Source: an uncultured Lachnospiraceae bacterium (GTDB lineage: Bacteria > Bacillota > Clostridia > Lachnospirales > Lachnospiraceae). From it: a stretch of 51,591 bases of DNA. Below the pieces are notes generated by a model, which saw only the letters and a list, made by a program, of their open reading frames with translations, had not been told where the DNA came from and did not search any database. Positions 7,628 to 16,106 of this stretch are shown one piece after another. Position 1 is the first letter of the stretch, and each line of letters opens with the position of its first letter. Position numbers and translations under genes: made by a program. The stretch is taken from assembly GCA_947589155.1 (NCBI GenBank), contig CANQBH010000011.1, positions 1 to 51,591 of the forward strand. Direction: 5' to 3'.

Positions 7628-8624
7628 GACTTTCGCTGATTTCTATGATAAATTTTGTGCCGCGGCGGACTTCAGACGTCAGGCGAAGGCGCAGCCCGAG
7701 TTTGTCCGCCGTCTGCTTGCAGAGATACAGGCCGAGTCCGGTCGCTTTTTTGTCCTCTCTGCCGTTATATCCCGTATAGCCCTTTTCAAAGACCCGCGGC
7801 AGGTCTTCCGAGGCGATTCCGATTCCGGTGTCTTCGATGAATAAATACCTTTCGTCTTCGGAAAGGCCGATCGTCACGCTGCCTCCTTCGCCGCTGTATT
7901 TGAGCGCGTTGGAAACGGCCTGCTCAAGGATAAACGAAAACCATTTTTCATCCGTCAAAAGCCGCAGGTCTACCCCGTCATAATGCAGACGGATCTTTTT
8001 TCGGATAAACTGCGGCGCAAACTTCCGGATCACGCCGCGGATCATTCCATCTAACGGCACATACCGCAAGACCAGATCGTTGGTATCGCTCTCCAGACGG
8101 ATATAGCCCAGCACCATCTCCACATACTGCTCGATCCGAAACAGTTCCGTCAGAAGTTCGCGGTTCTCCTTGGTGTCTTCCGCCTGCAGAAGAAGGCGCA
8201 TGACGGCGATTGGCGTCTTGATCTGATGGACCCAGACGGTATAGTATTCCTGCGCGTCCGTCCGCTCCGACTCCCACGCCGCCGCGATGGCGGCGCAGCG
8301 TTCGCCGAGCACGCGCACCATCTTCTGGTAATCCTCCTGCGCCAGCGTTTCCGCCTCCGGCAGATCGTTCCACTCGCCCTCAATCCCCGCAAGCGTCCTC
8401 TGCCGCAGTTTATGCGCGTACGCATAATGCAAAAAAGCCCTGCCATGCACGAACACGCAAAGCAGGAGCGTCAAAAAGGCGGCGTAAAGCAGCATCTCCA
8501 TCTCCAGCCCATAAAGCCCCCCTGCGATAAAAAATAAGGCGACACTGCAAAGCAGGAGCAGCAGCCCTCTTTTTTCCTCCTTCAGATACCGCGCCAGCAG
8601 AACCGGCCATGATTTTTCATTCAA
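7605..8624 (-). CDS. BceS-like intramembrane-sensing histidine kinase
   Basis: 339 residues. Two membrane helices (about 20-40 and 44-60) are joined by only a few residues, so there is no extracellular sensor domain. Such kinases usually sense the state of a partner ABC transporter during antimicrobial peptide attack. The phospho-acceptor is H133 in WVHQIKTPIAVMR, a form typical of BceS/GraS kinases. The ATPase part has N-box AVSNALKYS, G1 EDTGIGI and G2 ATGLGLYL. The start is TTG 8624, overlapping the regulator's stop by 8 bases; GGAG of the preceding gene lies 11 bases upstream and no ATG is available. It is the last gene of the four-gene transporter operon. Confidence 0.88.
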   Translation of the reverse strand: MNEKSWPVLLARYLKEEKRGLLLLLCSVALFFIAGGLYGLEMEMLLYAAFLTLLLCVFVHGRAFLHYAYAHKLRQRTLAGIEGEWNDLPEAETLAQEDYQKMVRVLGERCAAIAAAWESERTDAQEYYTVWVHQIKTPIAVMRLLLQAEDTKENRELLTELFRIEQYVEMVLGYIRLESDTNDLVLRYVPLDGMIRGVIRKFAPQFIRKKIRLHYDGVDLRLLTDEKWFSFILEQAVSNALKYSGEGGSVTIGLSEDERYLFIEDTGIGIASEDLPRVFEKGYTGYNGREDKKATGLGLYLCKQTADKLGLRLRLTSEVRRGTKFIIEISESLEKNKKV

Positions 8625-9291
8625 TGATATATCCGCTCCCTACTTTCGTGGCGATCAGATCCTGCACGCCGATCTCCTCGAGTTTTTTACGCAGCCTGTT
8701 CACATTGACCGTCAGCGTATTTTCTTCCACATAACAGTCGTCCTGCCAAAGGCCGTTCATCAGTTCTTCCCTGCCGACCACGCGTCCCTTGTTTTCCATC
8801 AGGATACGCAGGATCCGAAACTCGTTCCTTGTCAGGGTTTGCCGCCTGTTTTCAAACGACACCTTTTCATCGTTCAGATTCAGGATCACGCCCCGATGCT
8901 CGATCACCGGCACATGCCCCGCCAGATCATAGGTCCGGCGCAGCATCGCGCTGATCTTGGCGTGCAGTACCATCGGTTCGACCGGTTTGGCGATAAAGTC
9001 ATCGCCGCCCTTTTCGATCGCCATGACGATATTCATGTTGTCCGCCGCCGATGAGATGAAAACGATCGGCACGTCCGAGATCTTCCGGATCTCGCCGCAC
9101 CAGTGGTAGCCGTTATAAAACGGCAGCATGATATCCAGCAGGACAAGGTCGGGGTCGCTTTTTACAAACTCGTCCATGACACGGGAAAAATCCGTCACCA
9201 AAGTGACGGTATTTCCCCAAGACGTCAAATGCAGTTCCATCGCCTGCGCCAGCGCGCAGTCATCTTCAACGATCAAAATATGATACGCCAT
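8617..9291 (-). CDS. BceR-like OmpR-family response regulator
   Basis: 224 residues: receiver domain (1-115) with acidic pair D10/D11 in VEDD, phospho-acceptor D53 in LLDIMLP and K in AKPVEP, then a winged-helix DNA-binding domain (about 125-224) with TRNEFRILRILMENKGRVVGREEL and DDCYVEENTLTVNVNRLRKKL. The sequence closely follows the BceR/GraR type. It should activate the neighbouring transporter genes on signal from the kinase. ATG 9291 is chosen because GGAG lies 5 bases upstream; the frame is open to 9312. Its 5' end overlaps the permease gene by 26 bases. Confidence 0.88.
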   Translation of the reverse strand: MAYHILIVEDDCALAQAMELHLTSWGNTVTLVTDFSRVMDEFVKSDPDLVLLDIMLPFYNGYHWCGEIRKISDVPIVFISSAADNMNIVMAIEKGGDDFIAKPVEPMVLHAKISAMLRRTYDLAGHVPVIEHRGVILNLNDEKVSFENRRQTLTRNEFRILRILMENKGRVVGREELMNGLWQDDCYVEENTLTVNVNRLRKKLEEIGVQDLIATKVGSGYIIE

Positions 9292-11401
9292 ATACGCTCC
9301 GTTCATGCACAATGTTATAATACTCTTTCGCCGTTATATGATATATTATCACATACAGCAGCAGAAAGACAGCAAAACTGATTCCCATGCAGGCGATCAA
9401 TATCCGCACATCCTGAAGATAGAACAGTTTCAGCATGGACTCAAGGATCGAAAAGGCCATGATATTGTGCAGCATCGCCACCGCGATCGGCGTGAAGAAG
9501 ATCCAGAGCATCTGGCTGCGGATTGTCTGGCGCACCTCGCGTTCCGTCATGCCGATCTTTTCCATGATCTTAAAACGCCCGCTGTCTTCATAACCCTCCT
9601 GTATCTGCTTGTAGTGGATGATGAGGATCGTGGCAAACAGGAAGACCACGGACAGAAGGATCCCTAAGAACAGCAGCGAGCCGTTCGTCTCCAGCATGGC
9701 TTCCTCCGTATCGTACTTGGAATCCCAGTAAAAGGCGATGGCGTCGTCGACCACCTCTCCTTCGGCGGCCTCCTTTACCATAGGGCGCAGCAGTTCGTCC
9801 GTCCGCGCGCGCATACGGTCCTGCGCTTCCGCCGCGGCGCTGTCATCGTCAAAGTTGCAGAGCATATTCGTTACGATCTCGCTGGCGTACTCTCCATAGG
9901 ACTCTTTCTGCATCTTATAGAGCGCTTGAAATTCCTCGCTGCTGACGACGATCCCGTAACTCTGCGTAATGATATTGACTTCCAGCATGGAAGAAACATC
10001 GACGGGAAACTCCTCCAGTTCCTTGACGATCCGCAGTTCCTCCTGATCTATCGCCAATACGCGCCCGGTCGGCAGTTGTCCTTTGGACAGATTGCAGATG
10101 GCGATCTCATTATTCTTGAGCGGGATGGTCAGACCCGTCATCGCCGCATAATCCTCCGCCGTGATAAAGACCACTTCCGCGATAGAATCCAACATATCCA
10201 TCGCGTCCGCCATATTTTCCGTGCCGTCCATGACCGACCTGTCGCCGGTCAGCCTGCCGTCATGCCATAAAAACGCGCAGGACAGATACCGCTGCGATCT
10301 CACATCCGACACCGCAAGTTCGTTTTCCGCGGCTGCCGTTTCCAGCGCTTCTTTCATACTTTCCTCCGGCAGGGCGCGTATGACCTTTCCGCCGTCTGCC
10401 GCCGTTTCATAATAGTAATACCGCATCACCAGATCGTAGGGATGCCCCTTTTTCAGACTGTCTTCTATGCCGACGTAGAGGCTGCTCGTCGCCGAGATCA
10501 TCAGGATCACGCTCGTCATCAGGATCGTGATGCTTGCCAGACCTACGGCGTTCCGATTCATGCGGTAGAGCATTCCCGATACGGCCGCCATATGGCGCTT
10601 GCGATAGTAGAAGTTCTTATTCTTCTTCATCCATTTCAGGAGGACGATACTCCCCGCCATAAACAGAAGATAGGTGCCGATGATGACAAGGATGACTGCA
10701 ATGAAGAATACGCTGATTCCCACCAGCGGGTTGTCGACCGTCCGCGCAATATAATAGCCGCCGAACAGTGCCGCGAATCCGCCGATAAACAGCGGCCATT
10801 TGACCTTCGGCTCCCGTTCGCCCACCTGCGCGCTCTGCAGAAGTTCCACTGCTTTCAGTCGCGCGATATGCAGGCAGTTCCCAAAAAACGTCAAGGCATA
10901 GAGCGCCGCAAAAAAGACAAGCGTCGCCAAAAGCGTTCCGGCATTGATATAATAAAAGCCAAAGATCGTCTCCACCTGCAACAGCCGACAGACCAAAAGC
11001 GTACAGGCTTTATACAGCGCGATCCCCAAAAGGAGGCCGAGCGCCATGGACGATAACATGGAATACAGCGTCTCGAAAAACAGGATACAGGCGATATGGC
11101 GTTTTTCCAGCCCGAGGACATGATACAGCCCGAACTCCCTGCGCCGCTGCTTCATCAGGAAACTTCCCGCATAGAGCAGAAGGATCACCGCCAGAATCGA
11201 CATCACGATGACGCCGTAGCCCATGATGGACCGCAGGAAAGAGCCGCCGCGGATCGCATCCATCCGCTCGTCCCGATGGAGCGTATTGACGATATGGTAC
11301 ACGCCGATCAGTCCGCCGCCCGTTAAGATGTAAGGCAGATACATCCGCCTGTTTTTGATCAGATTGCTTCCGGCCAGTTTTGCATAATATCCCATTTTCA
11401 T
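9266..11401 (-). CDS. BceB-like ABC transporter permease (FtsX family)
   Basis: 711 residues with ten predicted membrane helices. Helices 1-2 flank a short loop, a group follows at about 55-260, helix 7 lies at about 285-310, a large extracellular domain runs from about 315 to 560, and three helices come at the end. That layout, one big domain between helices 7 and 8, defines BceB-type permeases, which with an ATPase protect against peptide antibiotics that bind lipid II-cycle intermediates and also signal to the kinase. ATG 11401 overlaps the ATPase stop by 4 bases (ATGA), and the 3' end overlaps the regulator gene. Substrate unknown. Confidence 0.88.
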   Translation of the reverse strand: MKMGYYAKLAGSNLIKNRRMYLPYILTGGGLIGVYHIVNTLHRDERMDAIRGGSFLRSIMGYGVIVMSILAVILLLYAGSFLMKQRRREFGLYHVLGLEKRHIACILFFETLYSMLSSMALGLLLGIALYKACTLLVCRLLQVETIFGFYYINAGTLLATLVFFAALYALTFFGNCLHIARLKAVELLQSAQVGEREPKVKWPLFIGGFAALFGGYYIARTVDNPLVGISVFFIAVILVIIGTYLLFMAGSIVLLKWMKKNKNFYYRKRHMAAVSGMLYRMNRNAVGLASITILMTSVILMISATSSLYVGIEDSLKKGHPYDLVMRYYYYETAADGGKVIRALPEESMKEALETAAAENELAVSDVRSQRYLSCAFLWHDGRLTGDRSVMDGTENMADAMDMLDSIAEVVFITAEDYAAMTGLTIPLKNNEIAICNLSKGQLPTGRVLAIDQEELRIVKELEEFPVDVSSMLEVNIITQSYGIVVSSEEFQALYKMQKESYGEYASEIVTNMLCNFDDDSAAAEAQDRMRARTDELLRPMVKEAAEGEVVDDAIAFYWDSKYDTEEAMLETNGSLLFLGILLSVVFLFATILIIHYKQIQEGYEDSGRFKIMEKIGMTEREVRQTIRSQMLWIFFTPIAVAMLHNIMAFSILESMLKLFYLQDVRILIACMGISFAVFLLLYVIIYHITAKEYYNIVHERSVYGVSYFDR

Positions 11402-12162
11402 TCCGCATCACCGCCTGTCGTCAGCAGGGTCAGCGTATCCGAGATCCGCTGATACATCTGCTCATCGGTCTGCTCGCCGCGGTACAGCTGATGATACACT
11501 TCGCCGTCTTTGATAAACAGGACACGTTCCGCGCAACTGGCCGCTTTGACGGAATGTGTCACCATGATAACGGTCTGGCCCGTCCGGTTCACACCCTGAA
11601 AGATCTTCATCACATCGTCCGCCGATCTGGAATCCAGCGCGCCGGTCGGCTCGTCGGCCAGAAGGAGTTTCGGCTGCGTGATCAGCGCGCGGGCGATCGC
11701 CACCCGCTGCTTCTGTCCGCCGGAGATCTCATACGGGAATTTGTCCAGGATCCCGTCGATCCGAAGCTGCTTTGCCAGCGGCCCGATCCGCTGTTCCATC
11801 TGCCTCACGCCAATTCCGCTCAATACCAACGGCAACAGGATATTGTCCCGATTGGAAAAGGTATCGAGCAGATTGAACTCCTGAAAGACGAAGCCGAGGT
11901 TTTCCCGTCGGAAGGTCGCCATCTGGCTGTCCCTGACCGCCGACACGTCTTTGTCGTCCAGCACCACGCGGCCCGATGTCGGCCGGTCCAACGCCGCAAG
12001 GATATTGAGAAGCGTCGTCTTTCCGGATCCGCTCTCTCCCATCACGGCCACAAATTCGCCGTCTTCCACGGCAAAAGAAACATTAGAAAGAGCCTTCACG
12101 GAGGCGCCGCCGAAGCGGCTCGTATAGACCTTCTGAAGACTCTTGACTTCCAATATGACCAT
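11398..12162 (-). CDS. BceA-like ABC transporter ATP-binding protein
   Basis: 254 residues, a complete MacB/BceA-type nucleotide-binding domain: Walker [14 protein letters not shown]-loop [12 protein letters not shown], signature [16 protein letters not shown], Walker [13 protein letters not shown] and switch MVTHSVKAA. It powers the permease encoded just downstream. ATG 12162 follows AAAGGAGGAAAAAGAG. It is the first gene of the set ATPase-permease-regulator-kinase; this order, with the two-component genes last, reverses the bceRSAB order of Bacillus subtilis but is common in Clostridia. Confidence 0.9.
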   Translation of the reverse strand: MVILEVKSLQKVYTSRFGGASVKALSNVSFAVEDGEFVAVMGESGSGKTTLLNILAALDRPTSGRVVLDDKDVSAVRDSQMATFRRENLGFVFQEFNLLDTFSNRDNILLPLVLSGIGVRQMEQRIGPLAKQLRIDGILDKFPYEISGGQKQRVAIARALITQPKLLLADEPTGALDSRSADDVMKIFQGVNRTGQTVIMVTHSVKAASCAERVLFIKDGEVYHQLYRGEQTDEQMYQRISDTLTLLTTGGDAE

Positions 12163-12273
12163 CTCTTTTTCCTCCTTTTCTTATGATCCCATATTAACAG
12201 GAAAAAGAGAAGCGCAACATCGAATCCCATGACATTACGGGGAGGGATGTGACGGTTTTGTAAGGGGCGTGAT

Positions 12274-12738
12274 TTAGTGTTCTTCGACCAGACGATAAAC
12301 TTCCTCGCTGATCTCCTCGAGTTTTTGCATACAATGCCGGTACTGATCGATGGCGCGGAGGATCGCGTTAAGATCTTCCGGCGTGAACATCCCCGCCGCT
12401 TTGGACAGGTCTTCCAGATGATCGACATTGACTTTCAGGTGGCCGCCGCTCGGGAGGGAAATACACAGCACCTTGGTTTTATCCGATACGTCCCCTAAGG
12501 TGATGCTGTTGCTCTTGGGATCGCATCCGAAGACCACGCCGTTATATTCGATCACGCCGTTCTTCGCCAGACTTCCGTAAGGACAATCCAAAACCATTTC
12601 CGCCTGCGGCGCGCTTTCGCCCCTTGTTTCATTGCATTTGGCAAGCACCTTTTCCCATTCTTCGTTTTTACGTTCCTGCGGGCCGGCTGTATAGCCGATG
12701 GGCGCGGTAACACCGCGGCTTCCAATCGCTTCTACCAT
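12274..12738 (-). CDS. Uncharacterised protein
   Basis: 154 residues, soluble, no signal peptide. The middle (about 48-100) is beta-rich with AKNGVIEYNGVVFGCDPKSN and SLPSGGHLKVNVDHL; the last 40 residues form a charged helix (LNAILRAIDQYRHCMQKLEE). I do not recognise the family. ATG 12738 is preceded by AAGGAGACAAAAGTGAT. It is the third gene of the set 13854-12274, 39 bases after the LytTR gene, so it may share a role with that regulator or with the FliD-like protein. Confidence 0.7.
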   Translation of the reverse strand: MVEAIGSRGVTAPIGYTAGPQERKNEEWEKVLAKCNETRGESAPQAEMVLDCPYGSLAKNGVIEYNGVVFGCDPKSNSITLGDVSDKTKVLCISLPSGGHLKVNVDHLEDLSKAAGMFTPEDLNAILRAIDQYRHCMQKLEEISEEVYRLVEEH

Positions 12739-12777
12739 ATCACTTTTGTCTCCTTATCTGTGCATGACAACTCTGTC

Positions 12778-13146
12778 TCACTGCCTCCGCCGCTGCTTCA
12801 TCTGCAGGAAAGACTGCTTTGTATCTTTATAATATCTTTTTGAGATATTGACGCAGACGTCGTGCGCCATCGAGATCTCGTAACGCTTCACATGAAGCGC
12901 CTTTTCCATATTGACCAGATAACTCTGGTGCGTCCGGCAGAAACCGTGCGGTTCCAAGAGTTTCTGCGCGTCGTTTAATTTTTCGTAGCGGGAATACACC
13001 CTTTCCTCTCCCCGCGCGTCCCAGATATGATAATAGGTCTTGTGCAGCCTGCTCTCCACATAAAGGATCTGCTCCGGGCAAATGCGCCGGTCGCCTTCCA
13101 TGAAAGAGATCGTCAGCGCCGCCTGATTTTGACTGTCGTCCAACAT
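12778..13146 (-). CDS. Stand-alone LytTR-type DNA-binding regulator
   Basis: 122 residues forming only a LytTR domain: ILYVESRLHKTYYHIW, FCRTHQSYLVNMEKALHV and a basic tail. The RTHQSYLVN segment is the family's best-conserved part. There is no receiver or membrane domain, so it is probably not a classical response regulator. LytTR proteins bind DNA through beta-strand loops and control envelope, peptide or competence genes. It lies 30 bases after the FliD-like gene and 39 bases before the uncharacterised gene. Target genes cannot be deduced. Confidence 0.85.
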   Translation of the reverse strand: MLDDSQNQAALTISFMEGDRRICPEQILYVESRLHKTYYHIWDARGEERVYSRYEKLNDAQKLLEPHGFCRTHQSYLVNMEKALHVKRYEISMAHDVCVNISKRYYKDTKQSFLQMKQRRRQ

Positions 13147-13176
13147 AACTCCCGTTTCCTTCCCGTTGCCGCGTTC

Positions 13177-13854
13177 TTATCCAAGAAGATCAAATCTTCC
13201 GGAACCGTAGGCGGTCATGCTGCCGTTCATCCCGTACTGGCTGGCAAGGCTTTCCCGATAACTCTCGGCATTGCCGAGAATACGGTCCGCCAAAAACAGC
13301 AGTTTGTCCTTCCACTCTGCCTTTTCGCCGAAGACGCTCTCCAGCGTCTCTTCATCCGCGCCGCGCAGTTTTTCCGCATCCACCGTCATCTCGCCGCTTT
13401 TGGAAAATCCGATCCCCGCCTGCGCCAGAAGATCGCTGCTTTCACTCATCAGCGTAGAAAGATTCTCACGATAAAACGCATCCAGCGGAGATGACGTCTG
13501 CAAAAGGCGGTTCATCGTTTCGTTATAGTATTGGGCCAGTTCCTTCATCGTCTGGTACAGGCTGTCCCCGCCTTGTTCCGTCTTCGCCTGCTCTAACAAC
13601 TCCGATCCCCTGCTTCCCGTCAACTGTTCCAGACAGTTCAAAAGGCCGGACGCGCTCTTTTCCAGTTTGTCATACGCCCTGCCCGCGGCGGACCCCGCCG
13701 TCGGTTCCTTATCCGACAATGCCGACAGCAACGTCTGTTCTTTCGCCGCGTCCGCACGTCCCGTCTGGTTCATCTGATTCAACAGGGAGTGATCCAGCAG
13801 CGGAAGCCCCGCCCGTTGTGAAGCCTCGTTGATCATATTGGTCGTTACTCTCAT
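13177..13854 (-). CDS. Uncharacterised protein with FliD-C-like tail
   Basis: 225 residues from ATG 13854, chosen for GGAG 6 bases upstream (the frame is open to 13962). The first residues MRVTTNMINEASQRAG resemble the start of flagellar hook-filament junction proteins such as FlgL. The C-terminal third (LLAQAGIGFSKSGEMTVD, then EKL, ESVFGE, LADRIL) resembles the FliD filament-cap C-terminal pattern, where a GI-dG-l-vD-kL-F-l-dri order is seen. The middle is Ser/Ala-rich helix. It has neither the length of FliD (over 400 residues) nor an obvious central domain. Function unknown; relation to flagellar axial proteins is an inference. First gene of a three-gene set with a LytTR regulator. Confidence 0.65.
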   Translation of the reverse strand: MRVTTNMINEASQRAGLPLLDHSLLNQMNQTGRADAAKEQTLLSALSDKEPTAGSAAGRAYDKLEKSASGLLNCLEQLTGSRGSELLEQAKTEQGGDSLYQTMKELAQYYNETMNRLLQTSSPLDAFYRENLSTLMSESSDLLAQAGIGFSKSGEMTVDAEKLRGADEETLESVFGEKAEWKDKLLFLADRILGNAESYRESLASQYGMNGSMTAYGSGRFDLLG

Positions 13855-13888
13855 AACCGTCTCCTTTGATTCATATAAAAACCTATTT

Positions 13889-13919
13889 ATTGTATCGGAT
13901 ATTCTTTCGGGAAACTGAT
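13889..13919 (-). promoter_or_regulatory. Possible promoter of the FliD-like gene
   Basis: On the minus strand TCCGATACAAT lies about 40 bases before ATG 13854. It contains TACAAT (sigma-A-like -10) and CCGATA (core of a sigma-28 -10), with ATCAGTTT 12 bases upstream of TCCGATAC. Neither reading has a good -35, so the sigma factor is uncertain. Confidence 0.3.
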
Positions 13920-13935
13920 AGATGTTACAGAATTG

Positions 13936-13971
13936 GAAAAGCGTTTTTGACATTGCTGCCAAAAACGCTTT
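13936..13971 (-). terminator. Terminator at the end of the polysaccharide/lysozyme operon
   Basis: A 13-base perfect stem AAAAGCGTTTTTG / CAAAAACGCTTTT with a 10-base loop lies just past the stop of the GH25 gene. Its T-rich arms allow it to work on either strand. Confidence 0.7.
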
Positions 13972-13981
13972 TTTCTGGGGG

Positions 13982-16078
13982 TTAAATTGCCGTTCGTCCT
14001 TCTCTCAAGCCGAATTGCATATAGTGATCAAACAGCGTATACAACTGCTGCCCTTTATAGGCTTCCTGCAGATCCGGATAGCGATTCTGATAGGACTGCA
14101 CATTAAACGTCGCCTTCGCCTGACGTCCTTCGTTTCGGCCGAACCAGACGAAATGGGCAAGCGTCTCATCTTCATCACCGCCGTAGGCTGCCCTGACGTC
14201 CGGGTTATGCGCAAGATAATAATCATAATCATAGACCGCCGAATAATCCCTGCCAAAATAGGTGGTCGTTGCACCCATCAGTTTGTTTTCATACCCCGTA
14301 GTGACACGGCCTTCTCTTTGACCGAATTGCATATAGTGGTCGTAGTACGCATATAATCCCTGCCCCTTATACGCCTGTCGCAGATCCGGATAGAGATTCC
14401 GATAGGACTGCACATTAAACGTCGCCTTCGCCTGACGTCCTTCGTTTCGGCCGAACCAGACGAAATGGGCAAGCGTCTCATCTTCATCACCGCCGTAGGC
14501 TGCCCTGACGTCCGGGTTATGCGCAAGATAATAATCATAATCATAGACCGCCGAATAATCCCTGCCAAAATAGGTGGTCGTTGCACCCATCAGTTTGTTT
14601 TCATACCCCGTAGTGACACGGCCTTCTCTTTGACCGAATTGCATATAGTGGTCGTAGTACGCATATAATCCCTGCCCCTTATACGCCTGTCGCAGATCCG
14701 GATAGAGATTCCGATAGGACTGCACATTAAACGTCGCCTTCGCCTGACGTCCTTCGTTTCGGCCGAACCAGACGAAATGGGCAAGCACCGCCTCGTCATC
14801 ATCGCCGTAGGCTGCCTTGATATCCGGATAACGGTTAATATAATAGTTATAATCATAAACCGCCGAATAATCCCTGCCAAAATAGGTAGTTATTGCGCCC
14901 TGCATCACGCTGCATCCTGTGCCCTGCCGTCCTTCCGCCTTTCCGGCGCGCATATAGTGAAGATAGTACTGCTTCAGATCATTGCCGAAGGCTCTTCGCA
15001 GATCCGGATACTGCAGACGGTAGGAACGTACGTCAAATGCGGCACTGCCCTGCCTTCCTTCCGCCATGCCACAGTAAACAAAATGCTCCAGCAGCGCGGT
15101 GGCATTGTTTCCGTAAGCCGCCTTGAGATCCGGATATCTGTTTGCATAATAGGCTGCGTCAAACACCGCAGCATAATCCGAACCATAGATCGTTCCGTCG
15201 TCGTACCAGTAATCCAGATCCACATCAGGGACGATTCCGCTTACACATCGTCCCTGACTGGTAAACTGATAAAAATCATGCGATCCGGAATAGGTGGAAG
15301 TCACATTTGCATAATCATGATAGACCTCTGTGCCCGTCTGGTAACGATATTGCGCTACCCAGACTTTTCCGGACAGATCCGCGCCGTTAAAATATCCTTC
15401 CAGCGTTGCCTTGTTCGCATAGAGCATTCCGGTATATCCCCATTCTTTACACCGGTTGCAAAAGGCGTTGGCAATCGCCGTGCGTTGCTCTTTTGTTTGT
15501 CCTAAGTTCCGCAAAAACGCCAATCTACAATGCGGCGCTGAGTCTCCGCCGCACCACTCATAGTCCATGCAGATCGGTAGCGTGATATTATACTGGTTGA
15601 TACGGGAAATCACATAGTCCGCCTCTTCGATCGCTTCCTGCTCCGTGACTGCCTCAGACCAGAAGTAAACCCCGACGCGGAGTCCTGCCGCAAGCGCCCC
15701 CTGAATGTTTTCACGGAAGTTTTTATCTTCGTACATGGTTGCATCGTTATAGCGTCCGCCTACTTTGACGATCACAAATTCCACGCCGGAATTTTTGACC
15801 TGATTCCAATTGATTGCGCCTTTATCATTCTGGTAATGCGATACGTCGATGCCTTTTCGCACCGTATAGTTCCCGCTTCTTTGCGGGAGGGCGATACGAC
15901 TGATCGCATACGGGGAGACATTTTCATAGAAATCCTCATCGATCTCGCCGTGATATTTTATACCGGTACCGTCCTGCCTTAAAGGATTGGATTCCGCTGC
16001 CAGTACTTCTTTTCCGCCCATGCACAGCAGCAGGAATAACATTCCCAGTCCTATGCCAAGCAATGTTGTTTTCTTCAT
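13982..16078 (-). CDS. Secreted GH25 muramidase with long C-terminal repeat region
   Basis: 698 residues. An N-terminal signal peptide (KK then a hydrophobic run, cleavage near VLA-A at about 27) leads to a GH25 lysozyme domain (about 72-290) with catalytic acids in GIDVSHYQ (D78) and MDYEW (D172, E174). From about 297 to the end come four double modules of about 104 residues; each half carries YxxxYPDLxxAxG...HYxxxGxxEGR. Modules 3 and 4 are identical over most of their length. The repeats probably anchor the enzyme to the wall or surface glycan (inference). ATG 16078 follows GGAGGAAGATTC. It starts 28 bases after the coiled-coil GT2 gene and appears to end that operon, so a job in wall remodelling linked to the polysaccharide is plausible. 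Confidence 0.9.
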   Translation of the reverse strand: MKKTTLLGIGLGMLFLLLCMGGKEVLAAESNPLRQDGTGIKYHGEIDEDFYENVSPYAISRIALPQRSGNYTVRKGIDVSHYQNDKGAINWNQVKNSGVEFVIVKVGGRYNDATMYEDKNFRENIQGALAAGLRVGVYFWSEAVTEQEAIEEADYVISRINQYNITLPICMDYEWCGGDSAPHCRLAFLRNLGQTKEQRTAIANAFCNRCKEWGYTGMLYANKATLEGYFNGADLSGKVWVAQYRYQTGTEVYHDYANVTSTYSGSHDFYQFTSQGRCVSGIVPDVDLDYWYDDGTIYGSDYAAVFDAAYYANRYPDLKAAYGNNATALLEHFVYCGMAEGRQGSAAFDVRSYRLQYPDLRRAFGNDLKQYYLHYMRAGKAEGRQGTGCSVMQGAITTYFGRDYSAVYDYNYYINRYPDIKAAYGDDDEAVLAHFVWFGRNEGRQAKATFNVQSYRNLYPDLRQAYKGQGLYAYYDHYMQFGQREGRVTTGYENKLMGATTTYFGRDYSAVYDYDYYLAHNPDVRAAYGGDEDETLAHFVWFGRNEGRQAKATFNVQSYRNLYPDLRQAYKGQGLYAYYDHYMQFGQREGRVTTGYENKLMGATTTYFGRDYSAVYDYDYYLAHNPDVRAAYGGDEDETLAHFVWFGRNEGRQAKATFNVQSYQNRYPDLQEAYKGQQLYTLFDHYMQFGLREGRTAI
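14089..14786 (-). repeat. 312-bp tandem direct repeat inside the GH25 gene
   Basis: 14089-14400 and 14401-14712 appear identical base for base, and identity continues into 14713-14786 before diverging. The unit is 312 bases (104 codons), so changes in copy number keep the frame. Such lack of divergence points to recent duplication or ongoing gene conversion. Confidence 0.9.
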
Positions 16079-16106
16079 TTGAATCTTCCTCCTATGAATT
16101 ATGATA

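Noticed and set aside
14005-14880. Repeated short frames inside the GH25 repeat region, possibly CRISPR-like
   Set aside because: The repeats are 312-base coding units in tandem with no spacers; they belong to the muramidase.
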